NCBI RefSeq assembly: GCF_003344045.1
Contig: NZ_QFWX01000005.1
Span: 310,001-374,000 of the forward strand
DNA length: 64,000 bases
Direction of reading: 5' to 3'
Origin: Marinobacter vulgaris
GTDB lineage: Bacteria > Pseudomonadota > Gammaproteobacteria > Pseudomonadales > Oleiphilaceae
Shown: positions 44,258-54,134 of the stretch, piece by piece
How positions within the stretch are numbered: position 1 is the first letter of the stretch
Layout: each line of letters begins with the position of its first letter
Translations under genes and position numbers: made by a program
The notes under the pieces: model-generated
Told to the model about the DNA's origin: nothing
The model's database searches: none
Seen by the model: only the letters and a program-made list of their open reading frames with translations

Positions 44258-45886
44258 ATGACCTCGATTTTTGACCAGGGCCTGGAGCCCGTCGACGCCA
44301 ATTATTCTGTTCTGTCCCCCATCGATTTTATCGAGCGCACGGCAAGCGTGTATCCGGAATACACATCGGTGATTCACGGCGCCATTCGCTACAACTGGGC
44401 TCAGACCTACGAGCGCTGTCGCCGTCTGGCCTCGGCACTGGCTGGCCGCGGCATTGGCCGTGGCGATACCGTGGCGGCGATGCTGCCCAATATCCCGGCC
44501 ATGGTGGAGTGTCACTTTGGTGTGCCCATGATCGGCGCGGTTCTCAACACACTGAACGTGCGCCTGGACGCCGAAGCCATTGCCTTCATGCTGGAGCATG
44601 GGGAAGCCAAAGTCATCGTGGCGGACCGGGAATTTGGCGATGTGGTCCGCGATGCCGTCAGCCGTCTGGACGAAAAGCCCCTGGTGATTGATGTGGACGA
44701 CCCGGAGTACGGTGAAGGCACCCAAGTGAGTGAGCTGGATTACGAGGCCTTCCTGCAGGAGGGTGACCCGCAGTTCCAGTGGAGCCTGCCGGGCAGCGAG
44801 TGGGATGCCATTTCCCTGAACTATACCTCCGGCACTACCGGCAACCCGAAAGGCGTTGTCTATCACCACCGCGGTGCCTACATGAACAGCATGGGCAACC
44901 AGGCGGTGTGGTCCATGGGGCAGCATCCGGTCTATCTGTGGACCCTGCCCATGTTCCACTGTAACGGCTGGTGTTTCCCCTGGACGGTCACCGCTCTGGC
45001 AGGCACTCACGTGTGCCTGCGCCGGGTGGACCCTGAGAAAATTCTGCAGTTGATCCGCGATCACCAGGTAACCCACATGTGTGGTGCCCCTATTGTTCTC
45101 AACGCGCTGCTGAACGTGCCAGAAGCCGCCAAGGCCGGCATTGACCACGAAGTGAAATCCATGACCGCCGGCGCCGCGCCCCCCGCCCAGGTCATTGGCG
45201 CTATTGAGGAGATGGGCATTGCCGTCACTCACGTTTACGGCCTGACAGAAGTGTACGGCCCGGTTACCGTGTGTGCCTGGAAGTCCGAATGGGACGAAAA
45301 AACCCTGGATGAGCGGGCTACCCTCAAGGCTCGCCAGGGCGTTCGTTATCCGACCCTTGCCGGCACCATGGTTGGCGACCCCAATACCATGGCGCCGGTT
45401 CCCAAAGACGGTAAGACCATTGGCGAGATATTCCTGCGTGGCAATACCGTGATGAAAGGCTACCTGAAGAATCCCCGGGCCACCGAGGAAGCCTTCCGCG
45501 GCGGCTGGTTCCATACCGGGGACCTGGCCGTCTGGCACGAGGACGGCTACCTGGAAATCAAGGATCGCCTGAAAGACATCATCATCTCCGGTGGCGAGAA
45601 TATCTCTACCATCGAGGTGGAGGATACTCTCTATCGTCATCCGGCCGTACTCGAAGCAGCCGTGGTTGCGCGACCGGACGATAAATGGGGCGAAACTCCC
45701 TGCGCATTCATCACCCTCAAGCCGGAAGCCGGCGATGTGAGTGAAGAGGACCTGATCGGCTTCTGCCGCGAGCGTCTGGCCCGCTTCAAGGTGCCCAAAA
45801 CCATCGTGTTCACGGAGCTGCCAAAAACCTCTACCGGCAAGATCCAGAAATTCGTGCTGCGTGACCAGGCGAAAGAACTCGGCTAA
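44258..45886 (+). CDS. AMP-forming acyl-CoA synthetase
   Basis: A 542-residue ANL-superfamily enzyme that activates a carboxylic acid to its CoA thioester via an acyl-AMP. The AMP-binding loop is YTSGTTGNPKG (about 190-200), further motifs are HVYGLTEVYGP, GGWFHTGDLAVWHEDGYLEI and, at the C-terminus, PKTSTGKIQKF with the catalytic Lys. It resembles AlkK, DmdB-like and medium-chain fatty-acid ligases; chain length cannot be set. It shares a plus-strand unit with an SLC23-type permease 50 bases downstream and is divergent from a sensor kinase. Confidence 0.92.
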   Translation: MTSIFDQGLEPVDANYSVLSPIDFIERTASVYPEYTSVIHGAIRYNWAQTYERCRRLASALAGRGIGRGDTVAAMLPNIPAMVECHFGVPMIGAVLNTLNVRLDAEAIAFMLEHGEAKVIVADREFGDVVRDAVSRLDEKPLVIDVDDPEYGEGTQVSELDYEAFLQEGDPQFQWSLPGSEWDAISLNYTSGTTGNPKGVVYHHRGAYMNSMGNQAVWSMGQHPVYLWTLPMFHCNGWCFPWTVTALAGTHVCLRRVDPEKILQLIRDHQVTHMCGAPIVLNALLNVPEAAKAGIDHEVKSMTAGAAPPAQVIGAIEEMGIAVTHVYGLTEVYGPVTVCAWKSEWDEKTLDERATLKARQGVRYPTLAGTMVGDPNTMAPVPKDGKTIGEIFLRGNTVMKGYLKNPRATEEAFRGGWFHTGDLAVWHEDGYLEIKDRLKDIIISGGENISTIEVEDTLYRHPAVLEAAVVARPDDKWGETPCAFITLKPEAGDVSEEDLIGFCRERLARFKVPKTIVFTELPKTSTGKIQKFVLRDQAKELG

Positions 45887-45936
45887 CACCAAAAACAACA
45901 GGCGGCGCGAACCACCTCGCGCCAGGAGACTTTGTT

Positions 45937-47313
45937 ATGCAAATGTACCATCGCAAGAACGGGGAAGAGCAGCCGTACTGGCCCGCTGGCCCTTTCAAGA
46001 TCCGTTTGCCGTTTGTCCACTACCGCTGGGAATTTGCGGAAATGGTGCAGGGGCTGATCATGTTCGTGGTCAGCCTGGCGATGATTCCGCTGCTGGAAAC
46101 CTATCTCGGCGTGCCTTACGACGTCGCACTCGCTTACGTTGTGATCTGCGGCGTTGGCTTTATGTTGCCGGCACTGTTGGGTGTTCCGCTGGTGCCGGGC
46201 TGGATCACCCCGGGCATACCCGTGGTGTTGCTGTTCCTGGGAGACTACGAGCCCGGACCCGAGGCCATTCAGGCGTTGTTCGCGCTGCAGTTCCTGGTAT
46301 TTGTCATCTTCCTGGTGCTGGGCATAACCCGCCTGGGTAGTAAGCTGGTAGAGCTGATTCCCCGGTCCATGAAAGGCGGCATAATCATCGGTGCCGGCAT
46401 TGCGGCCCTGATGGGGGAAATCGAGGCTGGCGGCCGGCTGGCGGAAACGCCGATTTCCCTGATTGTCGGGGGTCTGGTTTGTCTTTACCTGATGTTCTCC
46501 GTGTCTTTCAAGGGGTTTGTGGACACCAACAGTATCGCCCGCAAGATCGCCAACTACGGCATGGTGCCGGGTATGGTGGTTGCTATTGCTGTGGGCTTTG
46601 CCACCGGTGAATACGCGGTTCCCGATGTCGAGTGGGGCATTACCAAGCCGGCATTTGACGAGCTGTGGAACTACCTGCCGTTCTCGGTTGGTTTCCCGGA
46701 TGCCAATGTGTTCCTTTATGCCATCCCGACCGCGGTGATCGCCTACGTGATCGCCTTCGGCGATATCGTTGTGGGCCAGTCGCTGATGAGCCGCGTGGAC
46801 CATTTACGCAAAGACGAAGACATCGACAACAGCATTGACCGTGTGCACCTGGTAACCGCTATTCGTAACGGTGGCCATGCGTTCTTCGCCCCCTATCCCG
46901 GCCTGGCAGGCCCGATCTGGACGGCGGTAACCGCCACCATGGCAGAGCGCTACAAGTACGGCCGCAACGCCATGGAGTCTATCTACAGTGGTGGCGGTAC
47001 CTTCTGGATCACCGGTTTCATTGCCGTATTCATGCTGCCGCTAGTGAGCTTTTTCCAGCCGGTGCTGCCGATTGCACTGTCACTGACCCTTCTGCTGACC
47101 GGTTACATCTGCCTGATGGTGGGTCTTGAGCAACTGGAGAACAATACCGAGCGTGGCATTGCCGGCACCATGGGTGTGGTGCTGGCAGTTTATGGCGCGG
47201 GCTGGGGCCTGGCCACCGGTGCGGTACTGTATTTCCTGATTGAACGCACCAAACTCATTGGATTTACCGCCGACCCGGAAGCCCCGGGCGTGAAGGCCGC
47301 GGAAGAGCACTGA
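45937..47313 (+). CDS. SLC23/NCS2-like permease
   Basis: A 458-residue polytopic transporter, about 12-14 helices, with the purine/uracil/ascorbate permease fold (FAEMVQGLIMFVVSLAMIPLLETYLG at the start, IAYVIAFGDIVVGQSL and FFAPYPGLAGP in the middle). It lacks a recognisable nucleobase signature (the NCS2 QH motif), so the substrate is open. The neighbouring acyl-CoA synthetase suggests uptake of a carboxylic acid that is then activated; that is inference. An AGGAG site precedes ATG 45937. Confidence 0.75.
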   Translation: MQMYHRKNGEEQPYWPAGPFKIRLPFVHYRWEFAEMVQGLIMFVVSLAMIPLLETYLGVPYDVALAYVVICGVGFMLPALLGVPLVPGWITPGIPVVLLFLGDYEPGPEAIQALFALQFLVFVIFLVLGITRLGSKLVELIPRSMKGGIIIGAGIAALMGEIEAGGRLAETPISLIVGGLVCLYLMFSVSFKGFVDTNSIARKIANYGMVPGMVVAIAVGFATGEYAVPDVEWGITKPAFDELWNYLPFSVGFPDANVFLYAIPTAVIAYVIAFGDIVVGQSLMSRVDHLRKDEDIDNSIDRVHLVTAIRNGGHAFFAPYPGLAGPIWTAVTATMAERYKYGRNAMESIYSGGGTFWITGFIAVFMLPLVSFFQPVLPIALSLTLLLTGYICLMVGLEQLENNTERGIAGTMGVVLAVYGAGWGLATGAVLYFLIERTKLIGFTADPEAPGVKAAEEH

Positions 47314-47321
47314 ACGAGGGC

Positions 47322-47394
47322 CTCCGCTTTCGACGGAGGCTATCAACCCCTGTGTGTCCTTGGAGGTATCGGCTTCGCCATACCTCCTTTTTTT
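47322..47394 (+). terminator. Terminator after the permease
   Basis: Two hairpins follow the stop codon. GCCTCCG-CTTTCGA-CGGAGGC is at 47321-47341, and GGAGGTAT-CGGCTTCGCC-ATACCTCC at 47362-47387 is followed by seven T, a standard Rho-independent terminator. The remaining bases to 47558 hold only the promoter region for the DegV gene. Confidence 0.85.
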
Positions 47395-47558
47395 GTGTCC
47401 TGATCAATAAAAACCTCTGCGGACTTGAGCTGGAGCAAACTGCCCGTCATCAGACTGCTGAAATTACTATGGTGTTGTGCAAGACTGAGCGCTGCCAGGA
47501 ACAACGACAATAAAGGGGAGTGTCCCGGCAGGAACAGCTTCCCCAGGTTGGAGGCCCC

Positions 47559-48509
47559 ATGCGTGTCGGTCTAATAGTGGATTCCGCTTGCGATCTGCCC
47601 TACGAGTTCAGTCGCAAGCACGATCTGTTCGTACTGCCCGTGACAGCCGTGATCGATGGCCAGACCTACGTTGATGAGCATGAGCCCGTACGCACCCAGG
47701 AGTTCTACCAGAGCGGGCTGTTGCAAAAAGGCCATCATGCCGAAACCCGGGCATTTTCTCCGCGGCAGATTCATGACTTGTTTATGGAGAAGATTGTCAC
47801 CCAGTTCGATGTGGCGATCTGCGAGACGGTCACCCGCTCACGGAGCCTGATTTTCCAGAACGCCACCGAAGCCATGAACAGTGTAATGGCGCACTACCAT
47901 GAGGCGCGCAAGGTGGCAGGGCGAGACGGCACGTTTTCCATGCGCGTGGTCGACAGCAGACAGATCTTTGCCGGCCAGGGGCTGTTGGCCGCCCACACGC
48001 TCAGGCTGATCGGTCAGAAGCTGCCAAAAAATGTCCTCCGCAATGAAATAGAGAGCTTCACGAACAGCATCTATACCTGTGTGATTCCCAGGGATCTGCA
48101 TTACATCCGGGAGCGTGCCCGCAAGCGTGGCGACAAGAGTGTTTCGGCGCTGGTGGCCTTCCTGGGCAGGACCCTGAATATCACTCCGGTGATTTTTGGT
48201 CTGGGTGCCGAGGGTCAGCCTGCGGCGAAAACCCGTAGTTTTGATACGGCCGTGGAAAAGGTGATGAATTACGCCGCTGCCCGGGTGCAGGCGGGGTTGC
48301 TTACGCCCTACGTCAGTCTGTCCTGCGGGCTGACCTGGATTGAAATCGAGGACCTTCCGGGCCTGAATCGCCTGCGGGATGCCTGCGAAAGGAATGGCGT
48401 GGATCTGCTGCTGTCCCAGATGGGGATTACCAGCAGTATCTATATCGGCCCTGGCAGCCTGTGCCTGGCACTGGCGGCAGAACCTCACGAATTCAATGAT
48501 TTTCAGTAA
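47559..48509 (+). CDS. DegV-family fatty-acid-binding protein
   Basis: A 316-residue DegV protein. ATG 47559 gives the family start MRVGLIVDSACDLP; the frame opening at 47520 adds 13 unrelated residues. Domain 1 holds the VDSACDLP and PVTAVIDGQTYVDE motifs. Domain 2 holds the helical lid. In Gram-positive bacteria such proteins (FakB) present fatty acids to the kinase FakA; no FakA is here and the role in proteobacteria is unclear. The downstream unknown gene begins 60 bases later on the same strand. Confidence 0.85.
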   Translation: MRVGLIVDSACDLPYEFSRKHDLFVLPVTAVIDGQTYVDEHEPVRTQEFYQSGLLQKGHHAETRAFSPRQIHDLFMEKIVTQFDVAICETVTRSRSLIFQNATEAMNSVMAHYHEARKVAGRDGTFSMRVVDSRQIFAGQGLLAAHTLRLIGQKLPKNVLRNEIESFTNSIYTCVIPRDLHYIRERARKRGDKSVSALVAFLGRTLNITPVIFGLGAEGQPAAKTRSFDTAVEKVMNYAAARVQAGLLTPYVSLSCGLTWIEIEDLPGLNRLRDACERNGVDLLLSQMGITSSIYIGPGSLCLALAAEPHEFNDFQ

Positions 48510-48569
48510 TACTCGTCTCATGCAGCCCGGGGCAGCCCTGCCACTCCCAGACAGTAACGGACCCTGATT

Positions 48570-49604
48570 ATGACCCAAGGCAAAACGGATCTCGCCAATA
48601 CCCTGCTCGAGCAGCATGTGAAACACGAACTTGCGTCTCTGAAAGGCGCTAAACTGCGCCGGTTTCTGGCAACCGAGGTGGATGAACTGTTCGATTACGC
48701 CGGTAGCATCACACTGAATCGTCTGATCTCACCAGAGCAGGTGATGGGGGTGATCCAGCGCATCGTGATCGACATGGAGCTGGCTGCAGGGGTACCAGAA
48801 ATGGCAGGAGAGATGGCGACGGAAGTACTGAATGCCCGGGTCCAGCGAACCTCGCGGCTAAGGGACATCATTACCAGGGAGCAGGTCAGCGGTTTTCTTG
48901 AGCAAGCGCTGGAACTCCGGAGGCAGCGGGAACGGGTGATCAGTAAGATCATGGCGCACCCCGTCTACCAGCAATTGGTTTCGAATCTGGTGTACCAGGG
49001 CGTGATGAAATACCTCTACGAGGATAATCTGGTCACCAAGAGTGTTCCCGGCGTCGGCTCGATGATGAAATTCGGCAAGCGTATGGCCAACAAAGCGATG
49101 CCCGGCCTGGACGAATCCTTCGAACGGGGGTTCAAGACCTGGCTAGCGGACAGCCTGCCCGGGCTGATTGCTCGCAGCGAACAGTTCCTGCACCGGGCCC
49201 TGACGGATGACGAACTGCGCGACAGTGTGATGGCTGCCTGGGTTGCCGTGGAAGACCGCACAATGGAAGAGCTTCACGAGGGCCTGGGCAACGTGCAACT
49301 GCAGGCGTTCTTGGTGCTGGGGTACGAATTCTGGTTGCAGTTCCGCAAGACCACGTATTTCGAGGGCTGTGCCAGGGCTGTTGTGGAGCACCTGTTCGCC
49401 ATGTACGGTGACAGGCCGGTGATAGAGCTGCTTGGCGAGGTTGGTGTAGACCATGATCTGGTAATGGCAGAAGTGGATGCCCTGGCAGTCCCGGTGATAG
49501 ACGTGTTGCGGGAGGAGGGGTATCTTGAAGCCGTGATCCGCCGTCGTCTTGAGCCATTCTACAGGTCCGCGGCGGCGAAAAAGCTTTTGCAGCAGTCGAA
49601 CTGA
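48570..49604 (+). CDS. Uncharacterised alpha-helical protein
   Basis: A 344-residue protein I do not recognise. It has no signal peptide and no clear membrane helix, and is rich in Glu, Arg, Leu and Val in amphipathic patterns. Residues 1-110 and 215-330 look all-helical. The segment PGVGSMMKFGKRMANKAMPGLDE (about 160-185) is glycine/methionine-rich, could lie along a membrane and is the most distinctive part. It follows degV on the same strand and may be cotranscribed. It is probably conserved among marine gammaproteobacteria, but this cannot be tested here. Confidence 0.8.
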   Translation: MTQGKTDLANTLLEQHVKHELASLKGAKLRRFLATEVDELFDYAGSITLNRLISPEQVMGVIQRIVIDMELAAGVPEMAGEMATEVLNARVQRTSRLRDIITREQVSGFLEQALELRRQRERVISKIMAHPVYQQLVSNLVYQGVMKYLYEDNLVTKSVPGVGSMMKFGKRMANKAMPGLDESFERGFKTWLADSLPGLIARSEQFLHRALTDDELRDSVMAAWVAVEDRTMEELHEGLGNVQLQAFLVLGYEFWLQFRKTTYFEGCARAVVEHLFAMYGDRPVIELLGEVGVDHDLVMAEVDALAVPVIDVLREEGYLEAVIRRRLEPFYRSAAAKKLLQQSN

Positions 49605-49635
49605 ATACGCCTGCTGTCATTGGGGATGTTTAGAC

Positions 49636-50301
49636 GTGTGGATACCAACCGATCTGTTCTGGGCCTATCTGGTGGCCATTTCACTGCTGACGGTAACACC
49701 GGGAGTGGATACCTTGCTGGTGATGCGGAATGCCGGGCGGGGTGGATTGCAGAGTGGCCTGCGGGACGGTTGCGTAACCAGCATTGGTATCTGTTGCGGG
49801 CTGTTTATTCATGCCGCCCTGTCGGCCCTTGGCATTTCAGTATTGCTGGTCGAGACCGCCTGGGCATTTACGGTGCTCAAATGGGCCGGTGCCTGTTATC
49901 TGATCTGGCTGGGGCTGAGCTCATTGCGACAGGCCATTAAGCGGGCGCCAGATACGGGCGCAGAGCCGCAGCCTACTGATTCCTTGCAGCCCCTTGTGAA
50001 GCCAGTGTCAGCCAGGATGGCGTTTCGTGAGGGCCTGTTGTCCAACGTGCTGAACCCCAAAACCGCACTGTTCTATATGGCGTTATTGCCGCAGTTTATC
50101 GATCCCGCCGGGAACGCCTTTCAGCAGTCACTGTTCCTTGCAGCGGTTCACTTCGTATTGGCTATGGTATGGCAATGTGGGTTGGCGTTGCTGGTGGTCA
50201 AATCCCGCCGGCTTGGGGTGGGTCAGGGCATCAAACGTTCGCTTAACGCCCTGACCGGCGGCTTTTTCGTTGCTATAGGGGCAAAGCTGGCCGCCCAGTG
50301 A
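49636..50301 (+). CDS. LysE/RhtB-family exporter
   Basis: A 221-residue LysE-superfamily protein, six helices, with the RhtB-type start AYLVAISLLTVTPGVDTLLVMRNA and the conserved LLSNVLNPKTALFYMALLPQFI. RhtB members export homoserine, threonine or other amino acids. The start is taken as GTG 49636 (after TGGGGA); the longer frame from 49549 runs into the upstream gene. It converges on fdxA with a 9-base gap. Confidence 0.86.
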   Translation: MWIPTDLFWAYLVAISLLTVTPGVDTLLVMRNAGRGGLQSGLRDGCVTSIGICCGLFIHAALSALGISVLLVETAWAFTVLKWAGACYLIWLGLSSLRQAIKRAPDTGAEPQPTDSLQPLVKPVSARMAFREGLLSNVLNPKTALFYMALLPQFIDPAGNAFQQSLFLAAVHFVLAMVWQCGLALLVVKSRRLGVGQGIKRSLNALTGGFFVAIGAKLAAQ

Positions 50302-50310
50302 GTGCAGCCG

Positions 50311-50634
50311 TTATTTTTCCAGGTACTGCAGCTTGTCCGGCTTGCCGTCCCACTCTTCGGCATCCGGCAGCGGATCTTTCTTCTCGGTGATGTTTGGCCA
50401 CTTGCCCGCGAGATCGGCGTTGAGCTCAACGAACTGGACCTGATCTGCGGGCAGCTCGTCTTCCGAGAAGATGGCCTCGGCCGGACACTCCGGTTCGCAC
50501 AGGGCGCAGTCAATGCACTCGTCCGGATCAATCACCAGAAAATTCGGGCCTTCGTAGAAGCAGTCAACGGGGCACACTTCCACGCAGTCCGTGTATTTGC
50601 ACTTGATGCAGTTATCGGTAACGACAAACGTCAT
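50311..50634 (-). CDS. fdxA: Seven-iron ferredoxin FdxA
   Basis: A 107-residue [3Fe-4S][4Fe-4S] ferredoxin. The cysteine pattern C-I-K-C-K-Y-T-D-C...CP near the N-terminus and [12 protein letters not shown] at residues 39-50 bind the two clusters, and the acidic C-terminal tail is typical of the Azotobacter FdI/FdxA type. ATG 50634 is the family start. It lies downstream of mutS on the same strand, separated by 137 bases, the order seen in Pseudomonas. Confidence 0.95.
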   Translation of the reverse strand: MTFVVTDNCIKCKYTDCVEVCPVDCFYEGPNFLVIDPDECIDCALCEPECPAEAIFSEDELPADQVQFVELNADLAGKWPNITEKKDPLPDAEEWDGKPDKLQYLEK

Positions 50635-50771
50635 AGTCAGATTCCTGGTCCGGTAGTCAATCTCATCAGTGTAATAATAATTGCGCGATATTGTATTGAG
50701 CGGCCTGTCCACTCGCAAGCGCCAAGGCGTACTATCGTTATTACCTGGGTCAAGTTGGTGCCATTTTCCAG

Positions 50772-53423
50772 TTATTTCTTCAGCAGTTCTTTCAGCTCAT
50801 AAAGACGATTCAACGCATCACGGGGCGTCAGCCCGTCAACGTCCAGTTCTGCCAGAGTCTCCTCCACCCTGCTGGGTTCGAGGCTGGCGAACATGTCCCC
50901 CTGCATGACCGGCTCACTGACCCGGGCTCGGCGTTTGCTTTTTCCATTCTCGGCTGGAGAAGTTGCGGCTGGAGCCGGCCCGGGGCTCGCCGAGGCGGCA
51001 CTGCCTTCCAGGTGGGACAGTTGTTCCCGCGCGTTACGGATAACGTCCTGGGGTACACCCGCCAGTTTGGCGACCTGCAGACCGTAGCTTTGGCTGGCGG
51101 GGCCATCGTGAACATTGTGCAGGAATACGATGGTGTCGTCGTGCTCTGTTGCCGTCAGATGAACGTTGACCGCGTGCTCCAGTTCGTCGGCCAGTTGCGT
51201 GAGCTCGAAATAGTGGGTCGCAAACAGCGTATAACAGCGAATGTGCTTCGCCAGATGCTCGGCAGTAGCCCAGGCCAGGGAGAGTCCGTCGAAAGTGCTG
51301 GTGCCACGCCCCACCTCATCCATCAACACCAGGCTGTACTCGGTGGCGTTATGGAGGATGTTGGCGGTTTCGGTCATCTCCACCATGAACGTTGAGCGCC
51401 CGCCGGCGATGTCATCGGATGAGCCCATCCGGGTGAAGATGCGGTCCACCGGACCGATAACTACGCGGTTGGCGGGTACGAAGCTGCCGGTGTAGGCCAG
51501 CAGGGCGATCAGTGCCGCCTGGCGCATGTAGGTGGACTTGCCGCCCATATTCGGGCCGGTGATCACCAGCATGCGCCGCTGCCGGTCCATCAGCAGATCG
51601 TTGGGCACATAGGGATCGCTCAGTAATTGCTCGACCACCGGATGGCGGCCCTCCTCGATGTCGAAGCCGGGATTTTCGCTGAATTCCGGCGCGCTGAAGC
51701 GCAGACTGGTAGCCCGTTCGGCAAAGTTACTGAGCACGTCCAGCTCAGCCAGGGCCTGGGCGGCATCCTGCAGGGGCGCCAGTTCCGCGGCGACGGCCTC
51801 CAGCACCTCGTCGTACAGGGCTTTCTCCCGCGCCAGCGAGCGGCTTCTCGCGCTGAGGGCCTTGTCCTCGAACTCTTTGAGTTCCGGGGTGATGAAGCGC
51901 TCGGCGTTTTTCAGGGTCTGGCGGCGGATGTAGTCCACGGGCGCCTGACCGGATTGGGCGCGGGTGATTTCAATGTAATAACCGTGCACCCGGTTGTAGC
52001 CCACTTTCAGTGTGCTGATGCCGGTGCGTTCCCGCTCCCGGGTCTCCACATCCAGCAGGAACTGGCCGGCGTTTTCACTGATGTTGCGCAGCTCGTCCAG
52101 CTCTTCATCAAAGTCTTCCCGTATTACTCCGCCGTCGCGAATCACCACCGGGGGATTGTCGATGATGGCCCGCTCCAGCAGATCCGCCAGCTCGGGGTAT
52201 TCGTTGATCGTGGTCGCCAGCTTGACGATATGGTGGGAGTTCACCGGCTTGAGAGCCTGCTGAAGGTCCGGAAGCGCCTGGAACGCATCCCGTAATCGCG
52301 CCAGATCCCTGGGGCGGGCGGAGCGCAGTGCCACCCGCGCGAGCACCCGCTCGATATCGCCAATGGTTTTGAGCAGGTCGTGGACCGGCTCGTAGTGAAA
52401 TCCGTCCAGCAACGCGGCGACCGCCTGCTGGCGTTGTCCCACCACGGTAACGTCCCGCAGTGGCCGGTTCAGCCAACGCCGCAGCTGACGGCCACCCATG
52501 GACGTGGCCGTGCGGTCCATTACCCAGGCCAGGGTGTGTTGGCTGCCACCCATCAGGTTGGTGTCGATTTCCAGGTTGCGGCGGCTGGTGGCATCCAGGA
52601 TGACCGCCTCTTCCCGGCGCTCGCGGCTGAGCTTGCGAATGTGGGGCAGGGCAGTGCGCTGGGTTTCCTTGGCGTATTGCAGCAGGCAACCGGCAGCGCA
52701 GATTGCCAGGGTGAGGTCGTCACACCCGAAGCCGGTCAGATCTCGCACCTGTAATTGCTGGGTGAGCACGCGCCGGGCAGTATCAGACTCAAACAGCCAG
52801 GGGCCCTGGCGGCGGATGCCCGTGTAACCCTCAAGTACATCCTGGTACGGGAAGTCTTCGCTGACGAGGATTTCCGCTGGTCGCAGGCGCTGAAGCTCGC
52901 CTTGCAGGCTCTCCAGATCATCCAGCTCGGATACGGTAAAGCGCCCGCTGGAAATATCCAGGGAAGCGAAACCGAACTGCTGCCGTTGGCTGTAGATCGC
53001 AACCAGCAGATTATCCCGCCGGTCCTCAAGGAAGGCATCATCGCTCAACGTGCCTGGCGTCACGATGCGAACAACCTGGCGGTCGACCGGTCCCTTGCTC
53101 GTGGCCGGGTCGCCGATCTGTTCGCAGATGGCGATGGATTGACCAGCCCGCACCAGACGTGCAATGTAACCTTCAGCGGAATGGTACGGAATGCCGGCCA
53201 TGGGAATCGGGCTGCCGCCGGACTGCCCGCGGGCTGTGAGGGTAATGTCCATCAGCTCGGCGGCCTTGCGGGCGTCCTCGTAGAACAGCTCGTAGAAGTC
53301 CCCCATGCGGTAGAACACCAGCTCGTCGGGATGTTCGCCCTTGATCTTGAGGTATTGCCTCATCATCGGCGTGTGCTGGGACAGATCGGTCTGGGCTGCT
53401 GACATGAACGGGTCCGGATCCAT
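50772..53423 (-). CDS. mutS: DNA mismatch repair protein MutS
   Basis: About 883 residues. The mismatch-recognition Phe-x-Glu is in [15 protein letters not shown], the core lever domains follow, and the ATPase has Walker [14 protein letters not shown], Walker [16 protein letters not shown] and the His of FATHYFELT. It binds mismatches and recruits MutL. Starts at 53423 (MDPDPF) or 53405 (MSAAQTD) are both possible; the frame further up to 53603 overlaps cinA and is rejected. It is divergent from cinA. Confidence 0.95.
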   Translation of the reverse strand: MDPDPFMSAAQTDLSQHTPMMRQYLKIKGEHPDELVFYRMGDFYELFYEDARKAAELMDITLTARGQSGGSPIPMAGIPYHSAEGYIARLVRAGQSIAICEQIGDPATSKGPVDRQVVRIVTPGTLSDDAFLEDRRDNLLVAIYSQRQQFGFASLDISSGRFTVSELDDLESLQGELQRLRPAEILVSEDFPYQDVLEGYTGIRRQGPWLFESDTARRVLTQQLQVRDLTGFGCDDLTLAICAAGCLLQYAKETQRTALPHIRKLSRERREEAVILDATSRRNLEIDTNLMGGSQHTLAWVMDRTATSMGGRQLRRWLNRPLRDVTVVGQRQQAVAALLDGFHYEPVHDLLKTIGDIERVLARVALRSARPRDLARLRDAFQALPDLQQALKPVNSHHIVKLATTINEYPELADLLERAIIDNPPVVIRDGGVIREDFDEELDELRNISENAGQFLLDVETRERERTGISTLKVGYNRVHGYYIEITRAQSGQAPVDYIRRQTLKNAERFITPELKEFEDKALSARSRSLAREKALYDEVLEAVAAELAPLQDAAQALAELDVLSNFAERATSLRFSAPEFSENPGFDIEEGRHPVVEQLLSDPYVPNDLLMDRQRRMLVITGPNMGGKSTYMRQAALIALLAYTGSFVPANRVVIGPVDRIFTRMGSSDDIAGGRSTFMVEMTETANILHNATEYSLVLMDEVGRGTSTFDGLSLAWATAEHLAKHIRCYTLFATHYFELTQLADELEHAVNVHLTATEHDDTIVFLHNVHDGPASQSYGLQVAKLAGVPQDVIRNAREQLSHLEGSAASASPGPAPAATSPAENGKSKRRARVSEPVMQGDMFASLEPSRVEETLAELDVDGLTPRDALNRLYELKELLKK

Positions 53424-53487
53424 TGGCTTTATAAGAAGGCAGGGATTGTAAGAAAATAACCGCCATGATGAAACGAAGGAGATCATT

Positions 53488-53988
53488 ATGCCACTGACCG
53501 ACGAAGCATTGACGGAAGCGGGTGAGCAGCTGGCTGAAGTGCTTGAGCGGCGACAGCTTACCATCGCCACCGCCGAAAGCTGCACCGGCGGCTGGGTTGC
53601 CAAGGTATTGACCGACCGTGCAGGCTCCTCTGCCTATGTGCTGGCCGGGCTGGTTACCTACAGCAATGGCGCCAAAACCCAACTGCTTGGGGTCACCGAG
53701 AAATCCCTGAACGAATATGGTGCTGTCAGCGAACCGGTAGTGCGGGAAATGGTTGCAGGTGCGCTGGCGGCCACGGGCGCCAGCGTTGCGGTGGCTATCA
53801 GCGGTGTTGCCGGCCCCGGGGGCGGCAGCGAAGACAAACCGGTGGGTACGGTGTGGTTTGCCTGGGGCAGCGCACCGGGGGACATCGAAGCGGTGGTTGA
53901 AACCTTTCCCGGCGATCGTGATCAGGTACGGCGCCAGGCTGTATTTTATGTATTACAGGGAGTTAGGGGCTTTCTGGAAAACTCCTGA
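53488..53988 (+). CDS. pncC: CinA C-terminal domain amidohydrolase (NMN amidase, PncC)
   Basis: A 166-residue stand-alone CinA_C domain. The signature [15 protein letters not shown] at residues 27-41 holds the catalytic Ser, and the [18 protein letters not shown] region is also conserved. It deamidates nicotinamide mononucleotide for NAD+ recycling. AAGGAG precedes ATG 53488. Location between mutS and recA is the conserved gammaproteobacterial order. The DNA-uptake link that gave the name does not apply to this single-domain form. Confidence 0.92.
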   Translation: MPLTDEALTEAGEQLAEVLERRQLTIATAESCTGGWVAKVLTDRAGSSAYVLAGLVTYSNGAKTQLLGVTEKSLNEYGAVSEPVVREMVAGALAATGASVAVAISGVAGPGGGSEDKPVGTVWFAWGSAPGDIEAVVETFPGDRDQVRRQAVFYVLQGVRGFLENS

Positions 53989-54004
53989 AACCGGGGGGTT
54001 GGTC

Positions 54005-54046
54005 TTGCCCGCGGGTTATGTTTTAATACTGTTCAAATATACAGGA
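54005..54046 (+). promoter_or_regulatory. recA promoter with LexA (SOS) box
   Basis: TACTGTTCAAATATACAGGA (54027-54046) matches the LexA operator CTGT-N8-ACAG, with the pseudo-palindromic centre intact. A TTGCCC (-35, 54005-54010) is 16 bases before TACTGT (-10, 54027-54032), so LexA would sit on the -10. The box is 88 bases before the recA ATG. Confidence 0.88.
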
Positions 54047-54134
54047 GTTCGGTCTTGCCGGGTTCCGCAGTCCACGATTTCGGCCGTTGGGTTCCCGTCC
54101 CGATAACGGCATTGGCGACAGAGGGTTTGCAACG

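Noticed and set aside
53424..53603. MutS frame extended 60 codons upstream
   Set aside because: It overlaps cinA on the opposite strand, and the extra residues are unlike any MutS N-terminus.
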